From Vibrio tritonius (GTDB lineage Bacteria; Pseudomonadota; Gammaproteobacteria; Enterobacterales; Vibrionaceae), in assembly GCF_001547935.1 (NCBI RefSeq), contig NZ_AP014635.1, positions 2,294,001-2,358,000 on the forward strand: a stretch of DNA of 64,000 nucleotides, in the 5' to 3' direction. The notes beneath the pieces are model-generated. The model did no database searches. It was not told the origin of the DNA and saw only the letters and a list, made by a program, of their open reading frames with translations. Made by a program: the position numbers and the translations under genes. Within the stretch, counting starts at the first letter, position 1, and the number at the start of each line of letters is the position of its first letter. Below, piece after piece: positions 50,546 through 60,916 of the stretch.

Positions 50546-50821
50546 TCAGTTCTGATCTGCAGAGACATCGTTCTTGGCAGCCTGCTTTTTTAATTGTTTG
50601 TTCAGTTTACGAATTCTAAATTTTGATTTGAAATGTACACCCACAAAGAGCATCCACGCCAATACAAACCCAACAACAAAAACGCTTCCAAGTAATGTCG
50701 AAAGATGGAACTGTCCCTGAGCCAACAAATAGTTAAAAGTGACTACTTCTTGGTTTTGAGCTCCCAACGCTAATGCGATAAGAAACAGAGCCAGAATGAG
50801 TACAATTTTTATAATTTTCAT
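50546..50821 (-). CDS. lapA: LapA (YciS) inner-membrane protein
   Basis: A 91-residue inner-membrane protein with two hydrophobic helices (about 2-20 and 40-62) and a basic cytoplasmic tail (LNKQLKKQAAKN). The ATG at 50821 has AGGTG at good distance; a GTG three codons upstream is less likely. It pairs with LapB as in E. coli, where the two assist LPS assembly control. ihfB lies 138 bp upstream behind a terminator. Confidence 0.92.
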   Translation of the reverse strand: MKIIKIVLILALFLIALALGAQNQEVVTFNYLLAQGQFHLSTLLGSVFVVGFVLAWMLFVGVHFKSKFRIRKLNKQLKKQAAKNDVSADQN

Positions 50822-50905
50822 ACGCGTCACCTATTCAGGAATGAGCCTCCATGATTATGCAGGAAAATCGCGTTACAAACCACGCCTAATCGGCATTCAT
50901 GCTAT

Positions 50906-50940
50906 AAAAAAGCGGCACGCTTATAATAGCATGCCGCTTT
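50906..50940 (-). terminator. Terminator of ihfB
   Basis: On the minus strand the stem AAAGCGGCATGC / GCGTGCCGCTTT (one G-U) with an 8-base loop is followed by TTTT. It lies 20 bp after the ihfB stop and ahead of lapA. Confidence 0.85.
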
Positions 50941-50959
50941 CTAGAAATGCGTTTAGTTA

Positions 50960-51244
50960 TCAGAGACTTTCGTTTACACGTTCGCGCAATTCTTTACCAG
51001 GTTTAAAGTGTGGAACGTATTTACCTTCCAGCTCAACTTTATCACCAGTTTTAGGATTACGGCCGACACGAGGCTCACGATAATGTAAAGAGAAACTACC
51101 GAAACCACGAATTTCGATGCGCTCTCCATCTTCCAACGTAGATGCCATATGTTCAAGAATGTCTTTCACCGCATCTTCGATCTCTTTTGCAGACAAGTGA
51201 GTTTGTTCAGCACAGAGTCTTTCGATCAATTCAGACTTAGTCAT
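50960..51244 (-). CDS. ihfB: Integration host factor beta subunit
   Basis: A DNA-bending nucleoid protein, partner of IhfA. The ATG at 51244 gives 94 residues, the E. coli length, and the start [21 protein letters not shown]; a longer frame upstream is rejected. The DNA-bending arm carries [13 protein letters not shown] (about 61-73) with the conserved Pro. It is downstream of rpsA as in E. coli but separated by a strong terminator. Confidence 0.96.
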   Translation of the reverse strand: MTKSELIERLCAEQTHLSAKEIEDAVKDILEHMASTLEDGERIEIRGFGSFSLHYREPRVGRNPKTGDKVELEGKYVPHFKPGKELRERVNESL

Positions 51245-51437
51245 AGTTTCCCTCTTTGAGTTGTTCACACTCATTATAGTAAGTAATGCCAATTCCAACA
51301 AACACTTGAGAGCTATTGGCCAAAAACTTCACGCTTTGATATTGGAACTTTGATCCAGTTTACACAACTTTGCTATTTTCGTGTGTAAAAAATGCGCAAA
51401 AGTGATGTAAGAACAGGAATTACTTCTAAATTATAGA

Positions 51438-51470
51438 CAAAAAAAAGGAGCCAGGATGGCTCCTTTTTTA
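51438..51470 (-). terminator. Terminator of rpsA
   Basis: The stem AAAAAAGGAGCC / GGCTCCTTTTTT with AGGAT loop is flanked by an A-run of eight bases, giving a strong U-run on the minus strand. It lies 11 bp past the rpsA stop. Confidence 0.92.
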
Positions 51471-51480
51471 TAAAGGTCGA

Positions 51481-53151
51481 TTATTCGCCTTTAGCAGCTT
51501 TGAAAGCGTCAGCCATAGCGTTACCGAACGCAGCATCATCTTGCTTGTTCAGAGTAGCCATTGCTTCTTGCTCTTCAGCTTCGTCTTTCGCTTTGATAGA
51601 CAGGTTGATTACGCGGTTTTTACGGTCAACGCCAGTAAATTTCGCTTCAACTTTGTCACCAACGTTAAGAACTAGAGTTGCATCTTCAACGCGGTCACGT
51701 GAAGCTTCAGAAGCGCGGATGTAACCTTCAACGCTGTCTTCTAGTTCGATAGTTGCGCCTTTAGCGTCAACTGCAGTAACAGTACCGTTAACAAGAGTAC
51801 CTTTCTTGTTGTCAGCAACGTAAGCGTTGAATGGGTCATTTTCCATTTGCTTAACGCCTAGAGAAATGCGTTCACGCTCTGCGTCTACTGCTAGAACTAC
51901 TGCAGAGATTTCGTCGCCTTTCTTGTATTCACGTACTGCTTCTTCTCCAGGAACATTCCAAGAGATGTCAGATAGGTGAACTAGACCGTCGATGCCGCCT
52001 TCAAGACCGATGAAGATACCGAAGTCAGTGATAGACTTGATCTTACCAGTAACTTTGTCGCCCTTAGCTTGCATTTCTGCAAATGATTGCCATGGGTTAG
52101 CTTTACACTGTTTTAGACCTAGAGAGATACGACGACGTTCTTCGTCGATATCAAGAACCATAACCTCAACTTCGTCGCCAACATTAACAACTTTAGATGG
52201 GTGGATGTTCTTGTTAGTCCAATCCATTTCTGAAACGTGAACTAGACCTTCAACGCCTTCTTCGATTTCAACGAAGCAGCCGTAGTCAGTTAGGTTAGTT
52301 ACGCGACCAGTCAGTTTGTGACCTTCTGGGTAACGAGCAGCGATTGCTACCCATGGATCTTCGCCAAGCTGTTTCAGACCTAGTGATACGCGAGTACGTT
52401 CACGGTCGAATTTAAGAACTTTAACAGTGATTTCGTCACCAACGTTAACGATCTCAGATGGGTGCTTAACGCGTTTCCAAGCCATGTCAGTGATGTGTAG
52501 AAGACCGTCAACACCGCCAAGGTCAACGAATGCACCGTAGTCAGTAAGGTTCTTAACGATACCTTTAACTTCAGTACCTTCTTGTAGAGTTTCAAGAAGT
52601 TCGTCACGCTCAACACTGTTTTCTGATTCGATAACAGCACGACGAGAAACAACAACGTTGTTACGTTTCTGGTCAAGCTTGATAACTTTGAACTCTAGCT
52701 CTTTGTTTTCTAGGTGAGCTGTGTCACGGATAGGACGTACGTCTACTAGAGAACCTGGTAGGAACGCACGGATACCGTTAAGTTCAACAGTGAAACCGCC
52801 TTTAACTTTACCGTTGATGATACCAACAACAGTTTCAGCTTCTTCGTATGCTTTTTCAAGAACGATCCAAGCTTCGTGACGTTTCGCTTTCTCACGAGAA
52901 AGTTGAGTTTCACCGAAACCATCTTCAACAGCGTCTAGAGCTACGTCTACTTCAGAACCAACTTCAACTTCTAGTTCGCCAGCAGCGTTTTTGAACTGTT
53001 CTGCAGGGATTGCAGATTCAGATTTAAGACCTGCGTCAACAAGAACGTAGCCGTTTTCGATCGCTACTACAGTACCTTTAACGATAGTACCTTGTTGGAA
53101 TTCAGTCTCGTTTAGAAACTCTTCAAAGAGTTGAGCAAAAGATTCAGTCAT
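51481..53151 (-). CDS. rpsA: 30S ribosomal protein S1
   Basis: An RNA-binding ribosomal protein that recruits mRNA to the 30S subunit. It has 556 residues (E. coli 557), with six S1 OB-fold repeats; repeats 3-6 are recognisable by recurring DYG-F and GLVH/SD blocks (for example [21 protein letters not shown] near 207). Codon use is strongly biased, as in highly expressed genes. A GGA-bearing hairpin is found in the leader. cmk lies 110 bp upstream. Confidence 0.98.
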   Translation of the reverse strand: MTESFAQLFEEFLNETEFQQGTIVKGTVVAIENGYVLVDAGLKSESAIPAEQFKNAAGELEVEVGSEVDVALDAVEDGFGETQLSREKAKRHEAWIVLEKAYEEAETVVGIINGKVKGGFTVELNGIRAFLPGSLVDVRPIRDTAHLENKELEFKVIKLDQKRNNVVVSRRAVIESENSVERDELLETLQEGTEVKGIVKNLTDYGAFVDLGGVDGLLHITDMAWKRVKHPSEIVNVGDEITVKVLKFDRERTRVSLGLKQLGEDPWVAIAARYPEGHKLTGRVTNLTDYGCFVEIEEGVEGLVHVSEMDWTNKNIHPSKVVNVGDEVEVMVLDIDEERRRISLGLKQCKANPWQSFAEMQAKGDKVTGKIKSITDFGIFIGLEGGIDGLVHLSDISWNVPGEEAVREYKKGDEISAVVLAVDAERERISLGVKQMENDPFNAYVADNKKGTLVNGTVTAVDAKGATIELEDSVEGYIRASEASRDRVEDATLVLNVGDKVEAKFTGVDRKNRVINLSIKAKDEAEEQEAMATLNKQDDAAFGNAMADAFKAAKGE

Positions 53152-53179
53152 TTAAATAATCTTCAATTAAATTAAACTT

Positions 53180-53201
53180 CCACGGGTATCCTACCTCGTG
53201 G
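53180..53201 (-). promoter_or_regulatory. Leader hairpin before rpsA (possible S1 autoregulatory site)
   Basis: On the minus strand CCACG / CGTGG closes a 12-base loop containing AGGTAGGAT, about 28 bases before the rpsA ATG. In E. coli the rpsA leader folds into hairpins with GGA in loops that S1 itself recognises. The similarity is in design and not in sequence. Confidence 0.45.
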
Positions 53202-53261
53202 GGTTATTAAATTCGCCAGTCATCTTCCATGCGACCAACGCTCTATACTTCCCCGATGCAA

Positions 53262-53945
53262 CTATGCTCGTGGAAGCTTAGATTCAATATATATCAGTGC
53301 CTGTTCTACCACTTGTTCAATAGACATCGTTGTAGAATCAAGCACTAGCGCATCCTCTGCGGGGCGTAAAGGAGCCACCGGGCGGTTACGATCACGATCG
53401 TCACGCTCTTGGATTTCGCTTAAAAGGGCGTCAAATTTAACATCTAAACCCTTAAGTTGCAACTGCTTAAAGCGTCTACGGGCACGTTCTTCAGCACTTG
53501 CATCGAGAAATATTTTGACTTCCGCTTCAGGGAAAACAACCGTACCCATATCACGACCATCAGCAACCAAACCTGCACCATCAGCAAATGCTCGTTGACG
53601 ACGAAGTAGAGCTTCGCGCACCCGTGGGAGAGCGGCCACTTTCGATGCAGCCATTCCAGTTTCTTCTTTACGAAGTTCACCAGACACATCTTCGCCTTCT
53701 AAGATAACGCGGACTAAATCGCCTTCTGCAATAAATTGCACATCGAGATGAGTTGCTAGCGGCACCAACGCCTCTTCTGATTCAGTATCCACACCGTGGT
53801 GAATTGCGGCCAAAGCCAACACACGATAAATAGCACCAGAATCAAGGAGATGAAAACCAAGTTTTTTTGCCAATAACATACAAAGCGTACCTTTACCCGC
53901 TCCGCTTGGTCCATCGACGGTCACTACCGGTGTTTGAGAGGACAT
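53262..53945 (-). CDS. cmk: Cytidylate kinase
   Basis: Phosphorylates CMP/dCMP to the diphosphates. It has 227 residues (E. coli 227). The P-loop GPSGAGKGT (about 13-21), the CMP-binding [11 protein letters not shown] (about 129-139) and LID segment [13 protein letters not shown] (about 181-193) are clear. It precedes rpsA, the conserved cmk-rpsA-ihfB order. Confidence 0.97.
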   Translation of the reverse strand: MSSQTPVVTVDGPSGAGKGTLCMLLAKKLGFHLLDSGAIYRVLALAAIHHGVDTESEEALVPLATHLDVQFIAEGDLVRVILEGEDVSGELRKEETGMAASKVAALPRVREALLRRQRAFADGAGLVADGRDMGTVVFPEAEVKIFLDASAEERARRRFKQLQLKGLDVKFDALLSEIQERDDRDRNRPVAPLRPAEDALVLDSTTMSIEQVVEQALIYIESKLPRA

Positions 53946-54069
53946 GTTTTACTCCACTTTGTGTTAATTACGCAGCCTCTAATGACAGCGTTTTACCGGC
54001 CCGAAATTATAATAACAATCGCGTCTATGTGCCAGTTTAGAATCTCCACTGTGATAGATTTTGCTCAGA

Positions 54070-54112
54070 TAAAACATAAAGCCCAATCACAATGGATTGG
54101 GCTTTATGTCAT
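54070..54112 (-). terminator. Terminator of comEA
   Basis: A 15-bp perfect stem (ACATAAAGCCCAATC / GATTGGGCTTTATGT) with loop ACAATG lies 10 bp after the comEA stop and is followed on the minus strand by TTTTA. It separates comEA from cmk. Confidence 0.85.
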
Positions 54113-54121
54113 AGGTCACAA

Positions 54122-54433
54122 TTAGAGCAGAATACGCTGTTCGTTTTTCTTTAATATTGATTTACCAATGCCTTTTACTTTAGTCAGGTCATTTTTCGTT
54201 TTGAATGGACCGTTTGCTTGACGGTATTTTACGATAGCTTTGGCTTTAGCCAGCCCCACTCCTTTAAGTAAAGTGGACATTTCATCCGCAGATGCCTCGT
54301 TTATGTTAACGGTTATCTGAATCTGTTCACTTTTAGGGTTGTTGTCTGCCGCAACGGCTTGGAAGGTAGGAATACCCAAAAACAAAATGGTGCTGAGTAG
54401 CCAATGTGGGTTTCGTAATAATAAATAGTGCAT
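54122..54433 (-). CDS. comEA: ComEA-family periplasmic DNA-binding protein
   Basis: A 103-residue protein with a signal peptide (about 1-29, cleavage after AVA) and one helix-hairpin-helix pair: NINEASADEMSTLLKGVGLAKAKAIVKYR and DLTKVKGIGKSILKKN (about 40-98). In V. cholerae the gene at this position, between cmk and ppiD, encodes ComEA, which pulls DNA into the periplasm during natural transformation. It has its own terminator on both sides, so it is monocistronic. ComEC is 36 kb away in this window. Confidence 0.9.
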   Translation of the reverse strand: MHYLLLRNPHWLLSTILFLGIPTFQAVAADNNPKSEQIQITVNINEASADEMSTLLKGVGLAKAKAIVKYRQANGPFKTKNDLTKVKGIGKSILKKNEQRILL

Positions 54434-54513
54434 AAAGTGTTCCTTTGCTCTTGTTTAATCGTCGTAGAAATTTTACAAGCGATGGATTCTCCATCCGACA
54501 CAAAGGCACCTAA

Positions 54514-54544
54514 AATACGACGGGCCCCATTTGGGGCCCGTCTT
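54514..54544 (-). terminator. Terminator of ppiD
   Basis: The very GC-rich stem GACGGGCCCC / GGGGCCCGTC with ATTT loop is 32 bp after the ppiD stop. On the minus strand it is followed by GTATTTTA. It isolates comEA from ppiD. Confidence 0.8.
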
Positions 54545-54574
54545 TTGTCACATCAAATACATTGACGCTTGGAT

Positions 54575-56425
54575 TTACTTCACATAATACTCAATGTCAG
54601 TATTCGCACGTAAAATCGCGAGAATGCCAGCCATATCTTGCTGTACCGAAATTTGAGTCAGCTGCTGACCAATTTGCTGTTGATATCTGCCATCATTGTT
54701 GGTAGCCACTTTTTCTAGCTTAACCACCACAACGTTTTGCTCTGCATCAGAAGAACGACTGTAGGTTGCTTTGTCTGCTTCAGGTTTAGGCATCGCAAAT
54801 ACGGCTTCGGCCAGTGGCGAGTTACGATCAATTGTCTCTACATCACCAAACTTAAGCTTGTTCGCTTTCAGAACGGAATCGTCACCTTTCGCCAGAGCTG
54901 CCACTAATTGGTCACCCAGTGACGCTGCAGCGTCTTTCGCCTTCACATCAGTCAACTGTTTAACCACTTGGTCTTTCACTTGAGCTAAAGGAAGAACTTG
55001 CTCTGGACGAGATTCTTCAACACGAACAACCACTACATGCTCAGGAGCCACTTCCACCACTTCAGAATTAAGACCGTCTTCTTTTACTTCTGGGGTTTCT
55101 AGTGCTTTTTGTACATCAGTATTTTGCAGAAGCTTAGGTGCATCTTGAGCGGAAACAAAGTCAGTTGTGACCACTTTAGCACCAATAGTTTTAGCCGCTT
55201 CGTCTAATGAATCTGGCGACTCAAAAGCCACTTTCTCCAGCTTGCTTTGTAAGTCGTAGAACTGATCGATAGCTTTTTGCGAGACAAGTTCAGTGCGAAT
55301 TTGCGCCGCAACCTCTTTCAGCGGTTTCACCTTACCAGGCTTCACTTCATCAAGTTTAATGATGTGATAACCAAAGGCAGATTTAACAACACCCGAAAGT
55401 TCGCCAGCTTTTGTCAATGCGAATGCTGCTTTTTCAAACTCTGGGTCCATGGTGTCGTGTTCAATCCAACCGAGAGAACCACCTTCATTGGCACTACCGA
55501 CATCTTGAGAGTCTTTCTTCGCTAAAGCAGCGAAATCAGCACCGCCTTTAAGCTCGCTTAATACTTCTTCTGCTTTTTTCTCATCATCTTTAATTAAGAT
55601 GTGGCTAACTTTACGTTGTTCAGCAGTAGAGTATTTATCTTGGTGTTCTTTGTAATACTGTTGAACCTCTTGGTCGGTCACTTTAATTTGTGACTGCAAT
55701 GCTTGGGCAGACAATTCAACATAAGAAATTTTAGCTTGCTCTGGGCGAGTATAAGCTTCTGGATGTTCCTTGTAGTACTGATTGATTTCGTCGTCACTCA
55801 ACTGAACTGTTTTCGCGAAATCCACTGTTTTTAGCGTAATTGTACGAACATCACGTGTTTGGTTAATCAAGGCAGCCTGCTGTGCCACTTCACCTTTCAA
55901 ACTGAAAGCGCTGCCCTGCAGAGCTGACATTAGCTGGTTACGAACTAGATCCTGACGAAGATATTCAGCAAATGAATCCGGCGTGAAACCAACGCGACGT
56001 AAAGCAGATTGGTAAAGCTCTTGATCAAACTTGCCATCTTTTTGAAAAGCAGGAATGGCAAGCAGTTGTTCACGAACTTGAGCATCGCTAACACGCAGGC
56101 CTAATTGCTCGGCTTGCTGTTCAACTAAAAGATTGTTGATCATACGATCAAGAACAGATTTACGGAAAGAGGCAACGTAAGCAGGGTCGCCCAGAAGATT
56201 TGAGAAATAATCACCCAATTGAGATTGCATGCGATTACGTTCGTTCTGGTATTCTTGTTCAAATTCAGTGCGACTGATTTTGCTGTCTCCAACTTTCGCC
56301 GCTGCATTGTTGCTACCACTAACCAAGTAGCTACCGATGCCAGCAAAAACGAAGGATAGGATGATGAGTCCTAGAATAACTTTAATCGCGATGCTATTAG
56401 CGCCTTCGCGTAGTCGATCCATCAT
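54575..56425 (-). CDS. ppiD: Periplasmic folding chaperone PpiD
   Basis: An inner-membrane-anchored periplasmic chaperone associated with the SecYEG exit site. The ATG at 56425 gives 616 residues and begins MMDRLREGANSIAIKV, matching E. coli PpiD (MMDSLR); a 33-residue longer frame is rejected. One membrane helix is at about 16-34. SurA-like N-terminal helices surround a PPIC/parvulin domain at about 265-355 (KVSHILIK ... GGSLGWIEHDTM ... FGYHIIKLDEV). Located downstream of hupB as in E. coli. Confidence 0.95.
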   Translation of the reverse strand: MMDRLREGANSIAIKVILGLIILSFVFAGIGSYLVSGSNNAAAKVGDSKISRTEFEQEYQNERNRMQSQLGDYFSNLLGDPAYVASFRKSVLDRMINNLLVEQQAEQLGLRVSDAQVREQLLAIPAFQKDGKFDQELYQSALRRVGFTPDSFAEYLRQDLVRNQLMSALQGSAFSLKGEVAQQAALINQTRDVRTITLKTVDFAKTVQLSDDEINQYYKEHPEAYTRPEQAKISYVELSAQALQSQIKVTDQEVQQYYKEHQDKYSTAEQRKVSHILIKDDEKKAEEVLSELKGGADFAALAKKDSQDVGSANEGGSLGWIEHDTMDPEFEKAAFALTKAGELSGVVKSAFGYHIIKLDEVKPGKVKPLKEVAAQIRTELVSQKAIDQFYDLQSKLEKVAFESPDSLDEAAKTIGAKVVTTDFVSAQDAPKLLQNTDVQKALETPEVKEDGLNSEVVEVAPEHVVVVRVEESRPEQVLPLAQVKDQVVKQLTDVKAKDAAASLGDQLVAALAKGDDSVLKANKLKFGDVETIDRNSPLAEAVFAMPKPEADKATYSRSSDAEQNVVVVKLEKVATNNDGRYQQQIGQQLTQISVQQDMAGILAILRANTDIEYYVK

Positions 56426-56489
56426 AGTGTTACTGCTCTCCGGATTAAGAAGTGAGATACTTCGTTCAAAATTGAATAGCGCGATAATA

Positions 56490-56524
56490 ACAGAAAAAGA
56501 AATGCGCATCAGTAGGATGCGCAT
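56490..56524 (-). terminator. Terminator of hupB
   Basis: On the minus strand the stem ATGCGCATC / GATGCGCAT with CTACT loop is followed by TTCTTTTTC. A second smaller hairpin (TTGCTAG / CTAGCAA, 56548-56571) lies between it and the hupB stop. Confidence 0.8.
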
Positions 56525-56577
56525 ATTTTAAAAAGGTTCGATTTAATTGCTAGAAAAGATAACTAGCAACATTCGAA

Positions 56578-56850
56578 TTAGTTACAAGCGTCTTTAAGCG
56601 CTTTACCTGCTTTAAATGCAGGTACTTTAGCTTCTGCGATTTGGATTTCGTCACCAGTTTTTGGGTTACGACCAGTGCGAGCTGCACGAGTACGTACCTG
56701 GAAAGTACCAAAGCCAACAAGAGCAACTTGGTCACCTGATTGAAGCGTATCTGTTACTGCTTCGATGAATGCGTCTAGAGCACGACCTGCAGATGCTTTT
56801 GAGATATCAGCATTCGCTGCGATTTGTTCTACTAATTGTGTTTTATTCAC
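56578..56850 (-). CDS. hupB: DNA-binding protein HU-beta
   Basis: Histone-like nucleoid protein of 90 residues. The start [28 protein letters not shown] and the arm [31 protein letters not shown] are diagnostic. It lies between lon and ppiD, the same order as in E. coli. Confidence 0.97.
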   Translation of the reverse strand: MNKTQLVEQIAANADISKASAGRALDAFIEAVTDTLQSGDQVALVGFGTFQVRTRAARTGRNPKTGDEIQIAEAKVPAFKAGKALKDACN

Positions 56851-56975
56851 TGTGATTCCCCTTTGGTCACCAATTATTATTTTGTTCGGTGCCTGTTCGT
56901 TCCATTATATTCCAAAAATGTGTCGCAACCCTTGTCATTAAAGGGCTAGCGTCACAGAGCTTAACGTTAGCTGGC

Positions 56976-57016
56976 AAAAAAAACGCTGACAAGCCTTTTT
57001 TGAGCTAATCAGCGTA
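56976..57016 (-). terminator. Terminator of lon
   Basis: On the minus strand ACGCTGATTAGCTC pairs with GGCTTGTCAGCGT through ACGCTGA/TCAGCGT and the inner AGC/GCT, and eight T follow. It lies 28 bp after the lon stop. Confidence 0.82.
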
Positions 57017-57044
57017 ATCTTTTACTTATTTTTGCTACACATCA

Positions 57045-59396
57045 CTATTTTACAGGCTCTAACTCGACACCTGTTGGGTCTTTAGCCAGTGCAACTTTCA
57101 AAACTTCGTCAATCCAACGCACCGGACGAACGTCCAGATCAGCGATAACATTGGCTGGAATCTCTTCCAAATCGCGTTCATTATCTTTTGGAATCAGCAC
57201 AGTTTTGATGCCGCCACGGTGTGCCGCAAGCAGTTTTTCTTTCAATCCACCAATCGGTAATACTTCACCACGTAGTGTGATTTCACCCGTCATTGCCACA
57301 TCAGCTTTGACAGGATTACCAGTTAGGCTTGATACCAATGCGGTGCACATCGCAATACCCGCACTTGGACCATCCTTAGGTGTCGCACCTTCCGGTACGT
57401 GAACATGAATATCACGTTTTTCATGGAAGTCGGCATTAATGCCCAATTTATCGGCACGAGAGCGAACGACAGTCATTGCTGCTTGAATAGACTCTTGCAT
57501 CACATCACCCAATGAACCGGTTTGGGTCATTTTACCTTTACCAGGCATGGATTGCGCTTCAATAGTCAGTAGATCACCACCCACTTCAGTCCAAGCTAAA
57601 CCAACAACTTGACCAATACGATTGTGATCGTCTGCTTTACCATAGTCAAAACGCTGTACGCCTAGATATTCTTTCAAGTTATCCATGGTCACTGTCACGT
57701 GTTGAACATCTTTGTTCAGCAAAATATTCTTCACTGCTTTACGGCAGATTTTAGAAATCTCACGTTCTAGACTACGGACACCAGCTTCTCTAGTGTAGTA
57801 GCGGACGATACCGACAATAGCAGAATCTTCAATTGTAATTTCTTTTTCTTTCAATCCATTACGTTCAATCTGCTTACCAACTAAGTGGCGTTTTGCGATA
57901 TTCAGTTTCTCGTCTTCGGTGTAGCCAGAGAGACGAATCACTTCCATACGGTCAAGCAATGGACCCGGAATGTTCATTGAGTTTGACGTTGCAACGAACA
58001 TCACATCAGACAAATCGTAATCCACTTCTAAGTAGTGGTCGTTAAACGAGTTATTCTGCTCTGGGTCAAGAACTTCAAGCAGTGCTGAAGCTGGGTCGCC
58101 ACGCATGTCAGACGACATTTTGTCAATTTCATCTAAAAGGAACAGTGGGTTTTTTACGCCAACTTTCGCCATTTTCTGAATCAACTTACCAGGTAATGAA
58201 CCGATGTAAGTACGGCGGTGACCACGAATCTCGGCTTCATCACGCACGCCGCCAAGCGCCATACGTACATATTGACGACCTGTTGCAGCAGCAATCGAAC
58301 GACCTAGCGAGGTTTTACCCACACCTGGAGGCCCAACAAGACAAAGGATCGGGCCTTTTAGCTTGTTAATTCGGCTTTGCACTGCGAGGTATTCCAAGAT
58401 ACGTTCTTTAACGCGTTCCAGACCATAGTGGTCTGAGTTTAAAATCTCTTCCGCTTTAGCAAGGTCTTTTTTCACCTTAGAGCGCTTATGCCAAGGAACG
58501 CTCACCATCCAATCGATATAACTACGTACTACGGTTGCTTCCGCAGACATAGGCGACATCATTTTCAGTTTTTGCAGCTCTTGCTCGGTCTTTTCACGAG
58601 CTTCTTTTGGCATTTTTGACGCTTCGATTTTCTGTTTTAGAGCTTCGAATTCGTCAGGAGCATCGTCCATCTCACCCAGCTCTTTCTGAATAGCTTTCAT
58701 TTGCTCATTCAGATAGTACTCACGTTGAGATTTCTCCATCTGCTTTTTCACTCGGTTGCGAATGCGTTTTTCAACTTGCAGCAGATCAATTTCCGATTCC
58801 ATTTGGCCCATGAGGAACTCTAAACGTTCCGTCACATCCAAAATTTCCAACACCTTCTGTTTATCAACCAATTTCAAGGGCATATGAGCTGCAATCGTGT
58901 CTGCAAGACGCGCTGCTTCATCAATACCATTGAGTGAGGTTAAGACTTCAGGTGGGATCTTCTTGTTAAGCTTGATGAACCCCTCGAATTGATTGATCGC
59001 ACTACGAACAATCACTTCTTGTTCTTTTTCATCTAGCTCAGGAGTGATCAAAAACTCTGCTTCAGCAGAGAAGTAATCGCTCTCGATGAATTTTTCGATT
59101 TTAGCGCGCTGTTGCCCTTCAACAAGAACTTTTACCGTACCGTCTGGTAACTTAAGTAATTGCAAAATAGTGGCAACAGTACCAACGTCAAACAAATCAG
59201 ATACTGTCGGCTCATCAGTCTCCGCCTGCTTTTGTGCGACAAGGAGAACTTGTTTGTTGTTATCCATCGCAGCTTCAAGGCATTGAATGGACTTTTCTCG
59301 ACCAACAAACAAAGGGATAACCATGTGTGGATAAACCACTACATCGCGCAGAGGTAGTACGGGGATCTCGATACGCTCGGAACGTTCCAAGTTCAT
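57045..59396 (-). CDS. lon: ATP-dependent protease La
   Basis: A homohexameric cytosolic AAA+ protease for damaged and short-lived regulatory proteins. The ATG at 59396 gives 783 residues (E. coli 784) and starts [20 protein letters not shown]; a 9-residue extension is rejected. The LON substrate domain (about 10-200), AAA+ Walker A GPPGVGKT (about 356-363), Walker [11 protein letters not shown] and the serine-lysine protease with GPSAGIAM (active Ser near 678) are all present. A heat-shock-type promoter precedes it. Confidence 0.98.
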   Translation of the reverse strand: MNLERSERIEIPVLPLRDVVVYPHMVIPLFVGREKSIQCLEAAMDNNKQVLLVAQKQAETDEPTVSDLFDVGTVATILQLLKLPDGTVKVLVEGQQRAKIEKFIESDYFSAEAEFLITPELDEKEQEVIVRSAINQFEGFIKLNKKIPPEVLTSLNGIDEAARLADTIAAHMPLKLVDKQKVLEILDVTERLEFLMGQMESEIDLLQVEKRIRNRVKKQMEKSQREYYLNEQMKAIQKELGEMDDAPDEFEALKQKIEASKMPKEAREKTEQELQKLKMMSPMSAEATVVRSYIDWMVSVPWHKRSKVKKDLAKAEEILNSDHYGLERVKERILEYLAVQSRINKLKGPILCLVGPPGVGKTSLGRSIAAATGRQYVRMALGGVRDEAEIRGHRRTYIGSLPGKLIQKMAKVGVKNPLFLLDEIDKMSSDMRGDPASALLEVLDPEQNNSFNDHYLEVDYDLSDVMFVATSNSMNIPGPLLDRMEVIRLSGYTEDEKLNIAKRHLVGKQIERNGLKEKEITIEDSAIVGIVRYYTREAGVRSLEREISKICRKAVKNILLNKDVQHVTVTMDNLKEYLGVQRFDYGKADDHNRIGQVVGLAWTEVGGDLLTIEAQSMPGKGKMTQTGSLGDVMQESIQAAMTVVRSRADKLGINADFHEKRDIHVHVPEGATPKDGPSAGIAMCTALVSSLTGNPVKADVAMTGEITLRGEVLPIGGLKEKLLAAHRGGIKTVLIPKDNERDLEEIPANVIADLDVRPVRWIDEVLKVALAKDPTGVELEPVK

Positions 59397-59431
59397 ATTT
59401 TTCTCTCTTCCGCTTTCATTCATATCGAAGT

Positions 59432-59459
59432 ATATGGGGGCTAACTTACTGGAATCAAT
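59432..59459 (-). promoter_or_regulatory. Heat-shock (sigma-32) type promoter of lon
   Basis: On the minus strand ATTGATT (59459-59453), a 13-bp spacer and CCCCATAT (59439-59432) resemble the sigma-32 consensus CTTGAAA-N13-CCCCATNT, with a perfect -10 part. It is 36 bp before the lon ATG. lon is a sigma-32 gene in E. coli. Confidence 0.7.
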
Positions 59460-59470
59460 AACAGAACATA

Positions 59471-59498
59471 AAAAAAGGAGGTATTTCTACCTCCTTTG
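59471..59498 (-). terminator. Terminator of clpX
   Basis: The stem AAAGGAGGTA / TACCTCCTTT with TTTC loop is flanked by further A, giving a U-run on the minus strand. It lies 19 bp after the clpX stop, directly before the lon promoter. Confidence 0.9.
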
Positions 59499-59516
59499 CT
59501 ATTTTCTTGACCGAAG

Positions 59517-60797
59517 TTACTCAGCGCCAGCCGCTTGGCTGTCTTTATTTGAGTAAATCATCAATGGTTCTGATTCACCGTTAATAACGGATTCATCGAT
59601 AACCACTTTACTCACATCGGTCATGGAAGGAAGTTCGTACATTGTTTCCAAAAGTACATTTTCCAGAATAGAGCGCAGACCACGAGCACCTGTTTTGCGT
59701 TTCATTGCTTTGGCAGCAATCGCTTTCAGTGCGTCTTCACGGAATTCTAAATCTACGTTTTCTAGCTCGAACAACGCACCATACTGTTTTGTTAGAGCGT
59801 TTTTCGGTTCGTTAAGAATCTGGATTAACGCGTCTTCATCCAATTCAGTCAAGGTTGCCGTTACTGGCAAACGACCGATGAACTCTGGAATCAAACCGTA
59901 TTTCACTAAATCTTCAGGCTCAACTTGAGTAAACAGTTCACTCAATGATTGGCTCTGGTCTTTAGAGTGCACTTCAGCAGCAAATCCGATACCCGTTCCT
60001 TTTGATACACGCTGTTCAACCACTTTATCTAGGCCAGCAAACGCACCGCCACAGATAAATAAGATTTTAGAGGTATCAACTTGAAGGAATTCTTGTTGCG
60101 GATGTTTACGGCCACCTTGTGGTGGAACAGATGCAACCGTGCCCTCGACAAGCTTCAATAGCGCTTGTTGAACGCCTTCACCAGAAACATCACGGGTGAT
60201 GGATGGGTTTTCTGCCTTACGAGAAATCTTGTCGATCTCATCGATATAGACAATACCACGTTCAGCTTTAGCCACGTCGTAGTCACATTTTTGAAGCAAT
60301 TTTTGGATGATGTTTTCAACGTCTTCACCCACATAACCCGCTTCAGTCAATGTTGTTGCATCGGCCATCGTAAACGGCACATCTAGAAAACGCGCTAAGG
60401 TTTCAGCAAGAAGCGTTTTACCGCTACCTGTTGGACCAATCAGCAGGATGTTACTTTTACCAAGTTCCACGCCTTCACTAGTGGTATCGCCGTTACGTAA
60501 ACGCTTGTAGTGGTTATAAACCGCAACCGCAAGCACCTTTTTAGCTTGTTCTTGGCCGATCACATAGTCATCTAGGTGGTCACGAATCTGACGCGGCGTT
60601 GGTAATGCCGTTGATTCTTTCTTAGGAAGAACATCTTTAATCTCTTCACGAATAATATCGTTACAAAGATCGACACATTCGTCACAGATATACACCGATG
60701 GACCTGCGATCAGCTTGCGAACTTCGTGCTGGCTTTTGCCACAGAAAGAGCAGTAAAGCAGTTTACTACTACCACCCTCTTTGCTTTTATCTGTCAT
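59517..60797 (-). CDS. clpX: ClpX unfoldase, ATPase subunit of ClpXP
   Basis: An AAA+ unfoldase that delivers substrates to ClpP. It has 426 residues (E. coli 424). The N-terminal zinc domain has four Cys in CSFCGKS...CDECVDLC (about 16-46). Walker A GPTGSGKT (about 121-128), Walker [11 protein letters not shown], the pore-loop GYVGED and the ClpP-contacting IGF-type loop ([10 protein letters not shown], about 268-277) are visible. It follows clpP at 119 bp, probably cotranscribed. Confidence 0.98.
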   Translation of the reverse strand: MTDKSKEGGSSKLLYCSFCGKSQHEVRKLIAGPSVYICDECVDLCNDIIREEIKDVLPKKESTALPTPRQIRDHLDDYVIGQEQAKKVLAVAVYNHYKRLRNGDTTSEGVELGKSNILLIGPTGSGKTLLAETLARFLDVPFTMADATTLTEAGYVGEDVENIIQKLLQKCDYDVAKAERGIVYIDEIDKISRKAENPSITRDVSGEGVQQALLKLVEGTVASVPPQGGRKHPQQEFLQVDTSKILFICGGAFAGLDKVVEQRVSKGTGIGFAAEVHSKDQSQSLSELFTQVEPEDLVKYGLIPEFIGRLPVTATLTELDEDALIQILNEPKNALTKQYGALFELENVDLEFREDALKAIAAKAMKRKTGARGLRSILENVLLETMYELPSMTDVSKVVIDESVINGESEPLMIYSNKDSQAAGAE

Positions 60798-60916
60798 TCG
60801 CTAACCTCTTAGCCTTTACACATATAGGTCTGAGTGTATAACAATTTTATTCAAATTGCGTGAAGCAATTTGCAGAACTGTCAAACACCAGACATCAAGT
60901 CTATTACTTGCTAATT

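Noticed and set aside
60852..60872. Terminator between clpP and clpX
   Set aside because: CAAATTGC/GCAATTTG forms a weak AT-rich hairpin without a U-run on the minus strand.
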